Below are positions 33,189 to 42,894 of a DNA stretch of 45,635 nt, one piece after another; within the stretch, counting starts at the first letter, position 1, and each line of letters begins with the position of its first letter. Origin of the DNA: CAYSNP01 sp050945855. GTDB taxonomy: Bacteria > Bacillota > Clostridia > Christensenellales > DTU072. A program made the translations under genes and the position numbers. Location of the stretch: positions 1 to 45,635 of the forward strand of contig JBMNTS010000010.1 in assembly GCA_050945855.1 (NCBI GenBank), read 5' to 3'. Under the pieces are notes generated by a model that ran no database searches, had not been told where the DNA came from, and worked only from the letters and a program-made list of their open reading frames with translations.

Positions 33189-34370
33189 ATGAATGTAAAA
33201 AGACAGAGTTTCGGGAACAAAATTTTATCTTCCTTTGTTACGGCGATTATAGGAGTGATTTTATTCTTTGGCTCATTTGTGGTGCTGTATATTAACGAAG
33301 GCAGGGAAAACATAGGCAAAATAGCCGAGTCCGCGGTGGAAATCACCGCCGAGGGGCACAGTCTGGAAAAGGGAGAATTGGTAGGCGTGCGCGGCAGTAT
33401 CGCCGCGGATGCTTACGCGGCGGACGATTATCTGAGAGCGGGCGATTACGTTTACATAATACGCAAAGTGGAAATGTACGCCTATGAGGAAGAGGAGCAC
33501 AGGGAAGAAAAAGATAATTTCGGCGGCAGCACGACTATAACCACCACTTATACCTACTCCAAAAAGTGGACATCTTCGCCCAAGGCCGCCTCCTCTTTCC
33601 GGGGGGACGACAACGAAAAGCCAAAAGACATCCCCGCGGGATACGACCAAAAAATCAGCGGAATGCCCGAGCAGAAAGAGAAGAGCGGCGAGGGTTTAAG
33701 CATAGGCGGGTATAAGATATTGTCCGGGCTTTCTTTCTCCGGCGAAAAGACGCTGGCGCTGAGCGAGGAGGTTATCTCCGCTCCCGCTCATGCGGATTAC
33801 GCGGTAAGCGAGAGCTATTTGTATATCGGAGAGGATGGCGTATCCGCCGCCGCTCCCCGCCTGGGGGATTACCGGATAAGCTACAGAGTAATAACCGCAG
33901 GCGATGAAGGAGTGCTGCTGGGCGCCGTGGAGGACGCGGAAAGCATTACAGGATATACAACGCCCAAAAACAATACCCTTTTCAGGTTTTTCGCGGGCGC
34001 GGGCAGCCTTGAAGAGGCAAGCGAAATTTTGCTTGCCGAACATAAGACGACCACCTGGATTTTGCGGCTGATAGGCTTTTTGATGATGTTTATAGGGCTT
34101 GTCGCCATGACAGATCCTATAACCAAATTTTTGAGCGTGATACCTTTCTTTTCCAAAGTTTCCGGATTTGTATTCGGCATAATTGCTTTCTTGACCGCTC
34201 TGATTCTTACCGCGCTTACCGTAGTATTGTCCATGATTCTGCATAATTTCTTCTTGGCTATGGCACTGGTATTGCTCCTCATAGGCATAGCCATAGCGGT
34301 AATTTACAAGAAAAGGCAGGGAAAAGCGGGAAGCGGAAGCAGGAGTCCGCAAAGAAAAAAAAGGCGTTGA
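33189..34370 (+). CDS. TMEM43 family membrane protein
   Basis: 393 residues. One N-terminal membrane segment (about residues 12-34), a long extracytoplasmic or lumenal-type region, and three membrane segments near the C-terminus (about 290-372) with a basic tail. N-E-G-R, R-K-V-E-M-Y-A-Y-E-E, then T-Y-T-Y-S-K-K-W and S-S-F-R in order match the TMEM43 (LUMA) family, known from the animal nuclear envelope and endoplasmic reticulum and found in scattered bacteria. The bacterial function is unknown. It lies between the KamA-like gene and the carbohydrate cluster with no obvious link to either. Confidence 0.8.
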   Translation: MNVKRQSFGNKILSSFVTAIIGVILFFGSFVVLYINEGRENIGKIAESAVEITAEGHSLEKGELVGVRGSIAADAYAADDYLRAGDYVYIIRKVEMYAYEEEEHREEKDNFGGSTTITTTYTYSKKWTSSPKAASSFRGDDNEKPKDIPAGYDQKISGMPEQKEKSGEGLSIGGYKILSGLSFSGEKTLALSEEVISAPAHADYAVSESYLYIGEDGVSAAAPRLGDYRISYRVITAGDEGVLLGAVEDAESITGYTTPKNNTLFRFFAGAGSLEEASEILLAEHKTTTWILRLIGFLMMFIGLVAMTDPITKFLSVIPFFSKVSGFVFGIIAFLTALILTALTVVLSMILHNFFLAMALVLLLIGIAIAVIYKKRQGKAGSGSRSPQRKKRR

Positions 34371-34401
34371 AGAATAAAGCTATATATGTTATTATATAGC
34401 T
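34367..34401 (+). promoter_or_regulatory. Promoter with palindrome abutting the DUF5054 start codon
   Basis: TTGAAG (34367-34372) and TATTAT (34390-34395) are 17 bases apart, which would put the transcription start at or next to the ATG at 34402. No Shine-Dalgarno is visible. A perfect palindrome with nine-base arms AGCTATATA/TATATAGCT and a six-base centre spans 34378-34401 and covers the -10. It looks like an operator. A leaderless transcript is possible. Confidence 0.5.
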
Positions 34402-36465
34402 ATGAAAAAAATACATTTAATCAGCAAAACGCATTTGGACCTAGGTTTTACCGATTACGCGAAAAACGTTATTGAGCGTTACCGCTCTCAGTTTATTCCC
34501 GCGGCCGTGGAATTGGCGCGCAAACTTAACGGAAAAGAGAAAAAATTCATTTGGACTACCGGCAGTTTTCTTATACGGGACAGTCTGCGCAACGCCTCCA
34601 TTAAAAATCAAAAAGCTTTGGACGAGGCGATAAAAAAAGGGGATATAGCCTGGCACGCGCTCCCCTTTACCACGCATACCGAGCTTGCCACCAAAGAGCT
34701 TTTCGGCTACGGGTTGAGCATATCGCGGGAACTGGATAAAAAATATAAAAAGCGTACCTTTGCCGCCAAAATGACGGATGTGCCGGGGCATACCATAGCT
34801 ATGCTCCCCCTGCTTTGGGCGGCGGGCATACGCTTTTTGCATATAGGCGTAAACAACGCTTCTTCCGTGCCCGACGTGCCCAGCGAATTTTTGTGGAAAT
34901 ACGGTGAGGCGGAAATCGTGGTGGTTTACGAAGGCGACTACGGCGGCATTTACCAAAACGAGTATATTGAGGATATTCTCTGCTTCTTGCATTCCGGCGA
35001 TAATTGCGGTCCGGGCTCCGAGCAAGAGGTAGAGGAAATTTACGCGCGGCTTAAGGAAAAGTATCCCGATTACGAAATCGCCCCCTCCACTCTGGACGGG
35101 TATGGAAGGGCCATGTGGGAAGTGCGGGATAAGTTGCCCGTGGTGACCGGCGAAATCGGGGATACCTGGATACACGGAATAGCTTCCGACCCTTACAAAA
35201 CGGGGGCGTACAGAGAGCTTGCGTACGCGCTTGAAGAGTGGCTTTCGGCGGGAAAACTGTCCCAAAAGGATAAGGCTTACGATGCCTTTTGCGAAAACCT
35301 GCTGCTGATATGCGAGCATACCTGGGGTATGGACGTAAAGCGCTGCCTTGCCGACTACGATAATTACCTTAAAGCGGACTTCGAGCAGGCGAGAGAGCAT
35401 GACAGAGTACGCTTTAAGCTGAAGAACATTTATAAGAGCTTTATGCAAAAATATTTTGATTTCAAGGAGCGGCGCAGGGGCGAATATTCGCGTGGCAGCT
35501 ATTCCGCAATGGAAAAATCCTGGGCGGAGCAGCGGGAATATATTGCTAAAGCTATCGCCGCCCTGCCCGCCGACCTGCAAAAAGAGGCTAAAAACAGGAT
35601 AGCCAGATTGGAGGTAAAAGGAGGATTTGATAAGGCGGACTGCGAGAGGGCAAGCACAGAGGGCAAATATCGGATTGGCGGGTTTGAACTGGAATTTTGC
35701 CAAAAGGGTATCAAAAAGATTGAGCACAACGGTATTACCCTACTGGAGGGCAATAAGACGGCCTTTTTGCGTTACGCCTCTTATACGGCGGCGGACTATG
35801 AGGAATACAAAAACACTTACGCGCGCGACTACGAAAAATGCAAGGTGTGGATTGCCCCCGATTTTCATAAGCCGGGTCTGAAATACGCGGACGGGAAATA
35901 TCCCGCCGGCAATTTTTATTATAATCTGGACCGTATTTTTGTGAACGAAAAAGAGCAAAGCATTATCGCCTCCTTCTCCTGTGAGGAAAAGGTCAGTTCG
36001 GAGTGCGGCGCGCCCAAACGTTTTGAAGCGCGGTTTATACCCGCGGGAGAGGGGCTGAAAGTACGGCTGGTGTGGCTGGATAAGGACGCCTCAAGATTGC
36101 CCGAAGCCCTCTTTGTCAACTTCCCCATAAAGGCGGACGAGGGCAGTTTGAGATACATAAAAATGGGGGAGAGTATAAACCCCTTCGACATAGTGCCTTA
36201 CGGCAACCGCAACCTTTGCGCGATAGAAAAAGCCACCTTTACCGCGGGCAATAAAAGCTACGCGCTGATAAACACTCACGCGCCGCTTGCGGCAATAGGC
36301 GAAGGCAAAATATTAAAGGTGGACAACGAGTACGGCGATAAAGAGAAAGGGTTGTCCTATAACCTTTATAACAACCTTTGGGGCACCAATTTCCCTCTTT
36401 GGTATGACCAAAACGCATTTTTTGAATTTACACTGCAACCTCAAGGAGAAGTGAATAATGAGTGA
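34402..36465 (+). CDS. DUF5054 / GH38-like glycosidase-related protein
   Basis: 687 residues. The N-terminal half resembles the alpha-mannosidase (GH38) catalytic barrel: T-H-L-D-L-G-F-T with H11 and D13 at the zinc-ligand motif, and T-D-V-P-G-H with D126 at the nucleophile position. The C-terminal part (about 400-687) is rich in beta-strand-like sequence, as in GH38. The closest family name I recognise is DUF5054, whose substrate is not established. No signal peptide is seen, so it is probably cytoplasmic and acts on an imported sugar compound. It overlaps the symporter gene by eight bases, which ties the two functions together. Confidence 0.7.
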   Translation: MKKIHLISKTHLDLGFTDYAKNVIERYRSQFIPAAVELARKLNGKEKKFIWTTGSFLIRDSLRNASIKNQKALDEAIKKGDIAWHALPFTTHTELATKELFGYGLSISRELDKKYKKRTFAAKMTDVPGHTIAMLPLLWAAGIRFLHIGVNNASSVPDVPSEFLWKYGEAEIVVVYEGDYGGIYQNEYIEDILCFLHSGDNCGPGSEQEVEEIYARLKEKYPDYEIAPSTLDGYGRAMWEVRDKLPVVTGEIGDTWIHGIASDPYKTGAYRELAYALEEWLSAGKLSQKDKAYDAFCENLLLICEHTWGMDVKRCLADYDNYLKADFEQAREHDRVRFKLKNIYKSFMQKYFDFKERRRGEYSRGSYSAMEKSWAEQREYIAKAIAALPADLQKEAKNRIARLEVKGGFDKADCERASTEGKYRIGGFELEFCQKGIKKIEHNGITLLEGNKTAFLRYASYTAADYEEYKNTYARDYEKCKVWIAPDFHKPGLKYADGKYPAGNFYYNLDRIFVNEKEQSIIASFSCEEKVSSECGAPKRFEARFIPAGEGLKVRLVWLDKDASRLPEALFVNFPIKADEGSLRYIKMGESINPFDIVPYGNRNLCAIEKATFTAGNKSYALINTHAPLAAIGEGKILKVDNEYGDKEKGLSYNLYNNLWGTNFPLWYDQNAFFEFTLQPQGEVNNE

Positions 36466-37915
36466 AAAAGATAAGAAAGTAAGAGAGCTTGGCACGGGGG
36501 AGATATTATCTTACGCCCTCACCAATACCGGTCAGACCATGATATACGGTATTATTACCACGTATCTGCTGCTTTTTATGACGGACTACCTTTTTATCGA
36601 AGCCGCGGTAGCAGGGCTGATATTGTCCATTACAAGAATCTTTGACGCGATTAACGACCCTATTATGGGAGCGATATTGGACAAAACGCATACGCGCTGG
36701 GGTAAATGCAGACCGTATATGCTGTTTACGCCCGTCCCCGTGGCTCTCCTGACCATACTGCTTTTCGCGCCCATAAGGCTGAGCGCAGCAGGCGCGACAA
36801 TATACGCTTCCATAATATATTTGCTGTTTACTTTGGCGTATACCGCCAACGATATACCCTATTGGAGCATGTCCTCGGTGATTACCACCGACCCGAATAA
36901 ACGGGTAAAAGTGGTCACTACCACCAGGATAATAGGCGGTCTGGGCTCCGGCTTGTCCGTGGGCGTTTTCTGGTTTGTCAACAAACTTTTTGCGGATTCC
37001 GGTCAAGACAAAAGGATGAGTTTTTTCTGCACCACGGCTATCTTTTGCGTATTTGGCACGCTTCTGATGCTTCAGGGCTTTTTCAATACCAGGGAAAGAG
37101 CGGTGCAAACTGCGCAAAAAGAGGACAAGTTTTTTGACAACCTGAAGCTGGTGCCCAAAAGCAGAGGGCTGATGATCAACCTTTTATCCGGCGTGCTTAT
37201 GTCGGTAATGATGGTGGGTACTACCGCGCTTACCACATATTTTGCCAAATGGAATCTTAAAGAAATCTTTCCGGATATGGAAAGCAATACGATAATGAGC
37301 ATTTTTGTGCCGGCAATGGGAATTCTGCCCGGCATAGCTATGTTCGCGGGACTGTTTGCGGCGCCCAAATTGATAAAGAAATTTGAGAAAAAGTATCTGC
37401 TGTTGTCGGGGTGCGCGCTGGGCATCGTAGCTAACATAATATTTTATTTTGTGGGATACTCCAATATCTTCTTATTTGTGATAGGCAGATTTGTGGCTTG
37501 TCTGCCCCTGGGAGTGTGGTCGGCGGTCACCACTATAATGATAGGGGACAGCGTGGACGAGATAGAATTCAAGACTGGCAGAAGAGTGGAGGGAGCGTGT
37601 TTTTCCCTGCTTACCTTTATTTCTAAATTTCAAAACGGCGCCAACGTGGCAATAACCGGATTTTTCCTCAGCGCGGCGGGTTATTTAGGCGAGCTTGACC
37701 CGGACACGCAGCAGCAGGCTCCCCGGGCGTTAAAGATGATTTTTGTTTTGGTTACCCTTCTTCCGGCTTTGGGGTACCTACTTATGGGCTTACCGTTTTT
37801 ATTCTATAACTTCAGCAAGACCAGGCACGAGGCTATACTTGCAGAGCTTAAACGGCGCAAGGAAGAAGCTATTGCGGGAGAATCCCCTGCTATGGAACTG
37901 GATTGGTATAATTAG
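36458..37915 (+). CDS. GPH-family sugar:cation symporter
   Basis: 485 residues with about 12 membrane segments. The signature N-D-P-I-M-G-A-I-L-D-K-T then R-W-G-K-C-R-P-Y is typical of the glycoside-pentoside-hexuronide:cation symporters (MelB/XynB type), which take up glycosides with Na+ or H+. AAGGAGAA lies before the ATG inside the end of the DUF5054 gene. The substrate cannot be read from the sequence but is presumably what the neighbouring DUF5054 and PHP proteins process. Confidence 0.9.
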   Translation: MSEKDKKVRELGTGEILSYALTNTGQTMIYGIITTYLLLFMTDYLFIEAAVAGLILSITRIFDAINDPIMGAILDKTHTRWGKCRPYMLFTPVPVALLTILLFAPIRLSAAGATIYASIIYLLFTLAYTANDIPYWSMSSVITTDPNKRVKVVTTTRIIGGLGSGLSVGVFWFVNKLFADSGQDKRMSFFCTTAIFCVFGTLLMLQGFFNTRERAVQTAQKEDKFFDNLKLVPKSRGLMINLLSGVLMSVMMVGTTALTTYFAKWNLKEIFPDMESNTIMSIFVPAMGILPGIAMFAGLFAAPKLIKKFEKKYLLLSGCALGIVANIIFYFVGYSNIFLFVIGRFVACLPLGVWSAVTTIMIGDSVDEIEFKTGRRVEGACFSLLTFISKFQNGANVAITGFFLSAAGYLGELDPDTQQQAPRALKMIFVLVTLLPALGYLLMGLPFLFYNFSKTRHEAILAELKRRKEEAIAGESPAMELDWYN

Positions 37916-37926
37916 GGGGCAGATTA

Positions 37927-39279
37927 ATGAAAGACAGTTATTCCGTTAAGGTCAAAATAGAAAAGAGTCAGGAAAAACAATTTATCAGGGTGCCTTTCAC
38001 TGTGCCCGAGGACGTGGAACGGCTTACCGTAAGCTATGCGCATAAGGGCGATAACGTGAACTCTATGCCGACCGGACATGAGAAAAACGTAATAGATTTT
38101 CTGATTATCACTCCGGACGGCGTGGAAGCGGGGGCAAGCGGCTCAAACAAAAAGCGCGTCACTCTTTCTTCCGCTTTTTCCACTCCGGGCTATGACAGGA
38201 TGGAGATAAAAGCCGGACAATGGCAGGCGGTGCTGGGCGCGTATATGATTATGTCGGAAGGCGTGGAAGTAACGGTTACCGCGGAGTTTGAATTCAAAAG
38301 ATACAGATGGCTGAAAGGCGACACGCATCTGCACAGCGTTAATTCGGACGGCAAGCTGACCATTGAGCAGTTGGGCGCGGCGGCGCGCAAAAAAGGTCTG
38401 GATTATATGGTCATCACCGACCATAACAATTTTTTCCACAACAAAAGACTGCCTCAGATACCCGATCTGACCATTATCCCCGGCGTGGAGTTTACTCATT
38501 ACAGCGGACATATCAACATTATAGGTCTGGCTTCGCCTTACACGGGCAGCTATGTGCTTAACAGCTTTGAGGAGTTTGTCAAAAAGCTGGAAGAGCCGAG
38601 AAGCGCGGGCGCGATATTGAGCGTAAACCACCCATTTTGCTCTCTTTGCCCATGGCTGTGGCCGCTGGAAGGCTTTGAGCACGAAATGGTGGAAGTATGG
38701 AACGGGCCTATGCGCAAAGACAATCTGACCACAATAGAATGGTGGCATAAAGAACTTTGCAAAGGCAGAAAACTTGCGGCGTTAGGCGGCAGCGACTTCC
38801 ATTGGGGCATAGGCTCTCTGACTTATATCGGTATGCCTACCGCCTGCGTTTACGCCAAATCCAATTCCGCCCCCGATATACTGGAGGCTATGCGAAAGGG
38901 CAGGGTAAGCCTAAAGCGCGGCGCCAAAGCTCCTATGCTTACGCTGGAGTGCGGGGACGCCGTTATGGGCGACAGCGTGAAATTTGCTCCCGGAACAAAA
39001 GTGCGGGTAAGCACGGAAAAATTAAAAAGAGGACAGACGCTTGTGGTCTATGACGCCGACGGGGTAATATTCAAGCACAAAGCGAACAAAACCGCCCCTT
39101 TCAGCGCAGAGATAGAAGTAAAGAACAAAGGCTTTGTGCGCGCGGAAGTGCGCTATACCGCGGGAATCTTGGAGAGCATAATATACAAGGCTATGATTTT
39201 CGCGCTGATACGCTCCCAATTTAAAGACCCTATCCCCGAAATGATAGCCGCATTGACCAATCCCATTTATTTCGAGTAA
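37927..39279 (+). CDS. CehA/McbA-type PHP-domain metallohydrolase
   Basis: 450 residues. An N-terminal beta-type domain (about 1-125) precedes a PHP phosphoesterase domain. The metal site is visible as G-D-T-H-L-H-S (H134, H136), N-S-D-G (D141), T-D-H-N-N (D165, H166), P-G-V-E-F-T-H-Y-S-G-H (E188, H191, H195), N-H-P-F and G-G-S-D-F-H. The combination of N-terminal domain and PHP fits the CehA/McbA group of hydrolases. GGGGG seven bases before the ATG is its ribosome binding site. It is the last gene of the three-gene cluster. It probably cleaves a phosphoester or similar bond in the imported compound; the substrate is unknown. Confidence 0.85.
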   Translation: MKDSYSVKVKIEKSQEKQFIRVPFTVPEDVERLTVSYAHKGDNVNSMPTGHEKNVIDFLIITPDGVEAGASGSNKKRVTLSSAFSTPGYDRMEIKAGQWQAVLGAYMIMSEGVEVTVTAEFEFKRYRWLKGDTHLHSVNSDGKLTIEQLGAAARKKGLDYMVITDHNNFFHNKRLPQIPDLTIIPGVEFTHYSGHINIIGLASPYTGSYVLNSFEEFVKKLEEPRSAGAILSVNHPFCSLCPWLWPLEGFEHEMVEVWNGPMRKDNLTTIEWWHKELCKGRKLAALGGSDFHWGIGSLTYIGMPTACVYAKSNSAPDILEAMRKGRVSLKRGAKAPMLTLECGDAVMGDSVKFAPGTKVRVSTEKLKRGQTLVVYDADGVIFKHKANKTAPFSAEIEVKNKGFVRAEVRYTAGILESIIYKAMIFALIRSQFKDPIPEMIAALTNPIYFE

Positions 39280-39300
39280 AGAGCGGCAAAAACTTTCAAT

Positions 39301-39347
39301 CCTTTATAAATCCACCTTAATGCGCCCGAAACAGCGTGGAGGGCGCA
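39301..39347 (-). repeat. Dispersed intergenic repeat, copy B
   Basis: Read on the minus strand, a hairpin TGCGCCC/GGGCGCA (39321-39347) is followed by TTAAGGTGGATTT, the same core as copies A and C. It lies between the convergent PHP and tuf genes, and the order hairpin then core is the same as in copy A. Confidence 0.65.
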
Positions 39348-39392
39348 TATTCCGTATCGGCAATTATCGAGTAAAAACTTTTACACCAACAA

Positions 39393-39421
39393 AAAAACTC
39401 CCTCGCTAAAAGGGAGTTTTT
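39393..39421 (-). terminator. Terminator of tuf (bidirectional)
   Basis: Eleven-base arms AAAAACTCCCT and AGGGAGTTTTT enclose a seven-base loop. T runs exist on both strands, so it can end both the tuf message and the convergent DUF5054-GPH-PHP message. Confidence 0.9.
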
Positions 39422-39444
39422 GTTTTTCTGATTATTGTTCAGGA

Positions 39445-40650
39445 TTACTTAATAATCTTGGTAACAACGCCGGAGCCTACCGTTCTGCCGCCTTCACGGA
39501 TAGCGAAGCGGAGACCTTCCTCGATAGCTATGGGGGAGATAAGCTCTATATTCATATTGATGTTGTCGCCGGGCATAACCATTTCCACGCCTTCGGGCAG
39601 TTTGATAGAGCCGGTAACGTCGGTCGTTCTGAAATAGAACTGCGGACGATATCCGTCAAAGAAGGGGGTATGTCTGCCGCCTTCATCCTTGGTTAACACG
39701 TAAACCTGGCTTTCAAAAGCGGTGTGGGGTTTAATGGAGCCGACTTTGGCGATAACCTGTCCTCTTTCGATGTTCTTGCGCTCGATACCTCTGAGGAGAA
39801 GTCCTACGTTGTCGCCCGCGATAGCGGCGTCAAGTAATTTGCGGAACATTTCCACGCCGGTAACCGTTGTTTCGGTGGGCTTATCGGTAAGACCAACTAT
39901 CTCTACCTTGTCGCCGACTTTAACCTGGCCTCTGTCCACTCTGCCTGTAGCCACGGTGCCGCGGCCGGTAATGGTGAATACGTCTTCAACAGGCATTAAG
40001 AAAGGCTTGTCGGTATCTCTTTCGGGAGCGGGAACATATGCGTCGATAGCGTCCAACAACTCTCTGATGCAGTCGCAATCGGGAGAAGTGGGGTTGCCCG
40101 CCATGCAGGCTTCCATAGCTTTAAGAGCGCTGCCCTTGATAATGGGGGTATCGTCGCCGGGGAATTCGTATTCGGTCAAAAGTTCCCTTACTTCCATTTC
40201 CACTATTTCCAGCAGCTCGGGGTCGTCAACCTGGTCAACCTTGTTGAGGAATACCACTATATAAGGAACGCCAACCTGTCTGGCAAGCAAAATATGCTCA
40301 CGGGTCTGGGGCATGGGACCGTCGCTGGCAGCGACAACGAGTATGGCACCGTCCATTTGCGCGGCGCCGGTAATCATGTTCTTAACATAGTCCGCGTGAC
40401 CCGGGCAGTCTACGTGCGCATAGTGACGCTTATCTGTTTCGTATTCAACGTGAGAGGTATTGATCGTTATACCACGCGCTTTTTCCTCGGGAGCCTTGTC
40501 GATTTCCTCATATTTCATGACTTTGGCTACGCCTTTGGCTGCTCCCAGCATTGTAATCGCCGCTGTCAAAGTAGTCTTGCCATGGTCAACGTGGCCAATG
40601 GTGCCTACATTAACGTGGGGTTTCGTTCTTTCAAATTTGCTTTTTGCCAT
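39445..40650 (-). CDS. tuf: Elongation factor Tu
   Basis: 401 residues. This GTPase delivers aminoacyl-tRNA to the ribosome. G-H-V-D-H-G-K-T-T (P-loop), D-C-P-G-H and N-K-V-D are present, and the C-terminus G-V-V-T-K-I-I is normal. GGAGGAC lies before the ATG. It is last in the str operon but has its own promoter at 40701-40729. Confidence 0.98.
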   Translation of the reverse strand: MAKSKFERTKPHVNVGTIGHVDHGKTTLTAAITMLGAAKGVAKVMKYEEIDKAPEEKARGITINTSHVEYETDKRHYAHVDCPGHADYVKNMITGAAQMDGAILVVAASDGPMPQTREHILLARQVGVPYIVVFLNKVDQVDDPELLEIVEMEVRELLTEYEFPGDDTPIIKGSALKAMEACMAGNPTSPDCDCIRELLDAIDAYVPAPERDTDKPFLMPVEDVFTITGRGTVATGRVDRGQVKVGDKVEIVGLTDKPTETTVTGVEMFRKLLDAAIAGDNVGLLLRGIERKNIERGQVIAKVGSIKPHTAFESQVYVLTKDEGGRHTPFFDGYRPQFYFRTTDVTGSIKLPEGVEMVMPGDNINMNIELISPIAIEEGLRFAIREGGRTVGSGVVTKIIK

Positions 40651-40700
40651 TTAATTGTCCTCCAAATTTAAATACAATATACTTTCTATTTTGTGAATGT

Positions 40701-40729
40701 ATTATAATACATATTTAACTATTTGTCAC
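40701..40729 (-). promoter_or_regulatory. Promoter of tuf
   Basis: On the minus strand, GTGACA (40724-40729) and a perfect TATAAT (40701-40706) are 17 bases apart, in an AT-rich 128-base gap between fusA and tuf. Separate transcription of tuf would raise EF-Tu above EF-G. Confidence 0.8.
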
Positions 40730-40778
40730 GCGATTATAAAATAAATTTGCATTTTTATGATTTATTAACTATTTTCTA

Positions 40779-42854
40779 TTAATAACTATCGCTTTTTTTA
40801 CCTACAATGCGCTCAAATTCGCTTTTCGGCACTTCCATATAGCAGGCAACCTGCATATTATAGGTGCCTCTGCCCTGCGTCGCGCTCCGAAGATTGGTGG
40901 CGTAGCCGAACATTTCCGACAAGGGTACGTCGGCAACAACCAACTTGCTCGCGCCCTCATCCTCAATCGCCTTTATGGAGCCGCGCCTGCCCGTAATACT
41001 GGCTATTACGTCCCCTAAATATTCCTCGGGAGCGGTGACCTCCACGCTCATAACGGGCTCGAGGATGGTGGGCTTCGCTTTTTTCGCGGCGTCTTTTAAC
41101 GCCATTGAGCCTGCAATCTTATACGCCATTTCGCTGCTGTCCACCTCGTGGTAAGAGCCGTCCGTCAGCCTTACGCCGAAATCCACCAGTTCGTAGCCTG
41201 CCAAGACTCCCGCCCTGGCGGCTTCCCTTATGCCTTCCTCAACCGCTTTTATATAATCCTTGGGTATGACTCCGCCCACGATGGCGTCCTCAAAGACATA
41301 GCCCTGACCCGGCTCGCGGGGAAAGAGTTCGACAACGGCGTGGCCGTACTGACCTCTGCCGCCCGTCTGGCGGATAAAGCGGCCTTCGCCTTTGGCGGCG
41401 GCTTTGATTGTCTCGCGGTATGCGACCTGCGGTTTTCCCACGTTGGCCTCTACCTTATACTCTCTTAGCAGCCTGTCTACTATTATTTCAAGGTGCAACT
41501 CTCCCATGCCCGCAATAATAGTTTGCCCTGTTTCTCTGTTGGTAAACGTCTTAAAGCTGGGGTCTTCCTCGGAAAGCTTGCCCAGCGCGATGCCCATTTT
41601 CTCCTGACCCAATTTGGTCTTGGGCTCAATGGCTACCTGAATAACCGGAGCGGGGAAATCCATGCTTTCCAGCAGAATGGGGGCGGACGGAGTGCAAAGG
41701 GTGTCTCCCGTAGTGGTATCCTTTAGCCCGACTAAGGCGACTATGTCCCCTGCGTAGGCTTCCTCCAACTCGGTGCGGTTGTTGGCAAGCATCCTGATTA
41801 TACGTCCTATCCTTTCCTTTTTGCCCTTGCTGGTGTTATACACCATATTGCCCGTCTTGATGTAGCCGCTGTAAATACGGAAAAAACACAGTTTGCCTAC
41901 AAAGGGGTCTACCATAATCTTAAAGGCAAGTCCGGAAAAGGGCTCGGAATCGGAAGCCTGCCTCAATTCCTCCTTATCTTTAACGGTGCCCTTGACGGGC
42001 GGGATGTCCACAGGAGAAGGCAGAAGGTCCACAACACAGTCAAGCAGCTTCTGCACTCCCTTGTTTTTATACGCGCTGCCGCATAATACGGGTATAACCT
42101 TCATATCTATGGTAGCCTTGCGCAATACGTGGATAATCTCCTCAGAGGTAATTTCTCCCCCTTCCAGATATTTTTCCATTATGGCATCGTCGTAATCCGC
42201 GCATTGCTCCAGGATTTGTATCCTTGCTTCCTGCGCCGCCTTCTCGTATTCCGCAGGGATATCCGCATACTCTATTTCCACGCCTAAATCGTCCTTATAA
42301 TATATGGCGCGTTTGCAAATCAAATCTATTACGCCCTTAAAATCGGACTCCGCGCCGATAGGCAGCTCTATGGGCAGGGGATTGGCTCTCAGCCTTTCTC
42401 TAATCATTTTGACCACGCGGAAAAAGTCTGCGCCGTTGATATCCATTTTATTGATAAACGCCAGACGGGGCACCTTATATTTATCCGCCTGCCTCCAGAC
42501 GGTTTCGCTTTGAGGCTCCACTCCGCCCTTAGCGCAAAACAGGGCAATCGCGCCGTCAAGCACGCGGAGGCAGCGCTCCACTTCAACGGTAAAGTCAACG
42601 TGTCCGGGGGTGTCTATAATGTTAATGGAATGTCCCTTCCAGTCCACGGTGGTGGCAGCGCTGGTGATGGTTATGCCCCTCTCCTGTTCCTGAAGCATCC
42701 AGTCCATTATGGCGTCCCCTTCGTGCACCTCGCCTAAACGGTGAGATTTTCCCGAATAGAAAAGGATGCGCTCGGTGGTGGTGGTTTTACCCGCGTCTAT
42801 ATGCGCCATTACTCCTATATTTCTTATCTTATCCAAAGATACTTGTCTTGCCAT
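40779..42854 (-). CDS. fusA: Elongation factor G
   Basis: 691 residues, full length. This GTPase drives ribosomal translocation. A-H-I-D-A-G-K-T-T (P-loop), D-T-P-G-H-V-D-F and N-K-M-D are present, and all five domains fit by length. AGGAG precedes the ATG. An attenuator-like hairpin lies in the 132-base gap after rpsG. Confidence 0.98.
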   Translation of the reverse strand: MARQVSLDKIRNIGVMAHIDAGKTTTTERILFYSGKSHRLGEVHEGDAIMDWMLQEQERGITITSAATTVDWKGHSINIIDTPGHVDFTVEVERCLRVLDGAIALFCAKGGVEPQSETVWRQADKYKVPRLAFINKMDINGADFFRVVKMIRERLRANPLPIELPIGAESDFKGVIDLICKRAIYYKDDLGVEIEYADIPAEYEKAAQEARIQILEQCADYDDAIMEKYLEGGEITSEEIIHVLRKATIDMKVIPVLCGSAYKNKGVQKLLDCVVDLLPSPVDIPPVKGTVKDKEELRQASDSEPFSGLAFKIMVDPFVGKLCFFRIYSGYIKTGNMVYNTSKGKKERIGRIIRMLANNRTELEEAYAGDIVALVGLKDTTTGDTLCTPSAPILLESMDFPAPVIQVAIEPKTKLGQEKMGIALGKLSEEDPSFKTFTNRETGQTIIAGMGELHLEIIVDRLLREYKVEANVGKPQVAYRETIKAAAKGEGRFIRQTGGRGQYGHAVVELFPREPGQGYVFEDAIVGGVIPKDYIKAVEEGIREAARAGVLAGYELVDFGVRLTDGSYHEVDSSEMAYKIAGSMALKDAAKKAKPTILEPVMSVEVTAPEEYLGDVIASITGRRGSIKAIEDEGASKLVVADVPLSEMFGYATNLRSATQGRGTYNMQVACYMEVPKSEFERIVGKKSDSY

Positions 42855-42894
42855 AATTACTCCTGTAAATATTATGTATCAAAAGGTCTCCAAT

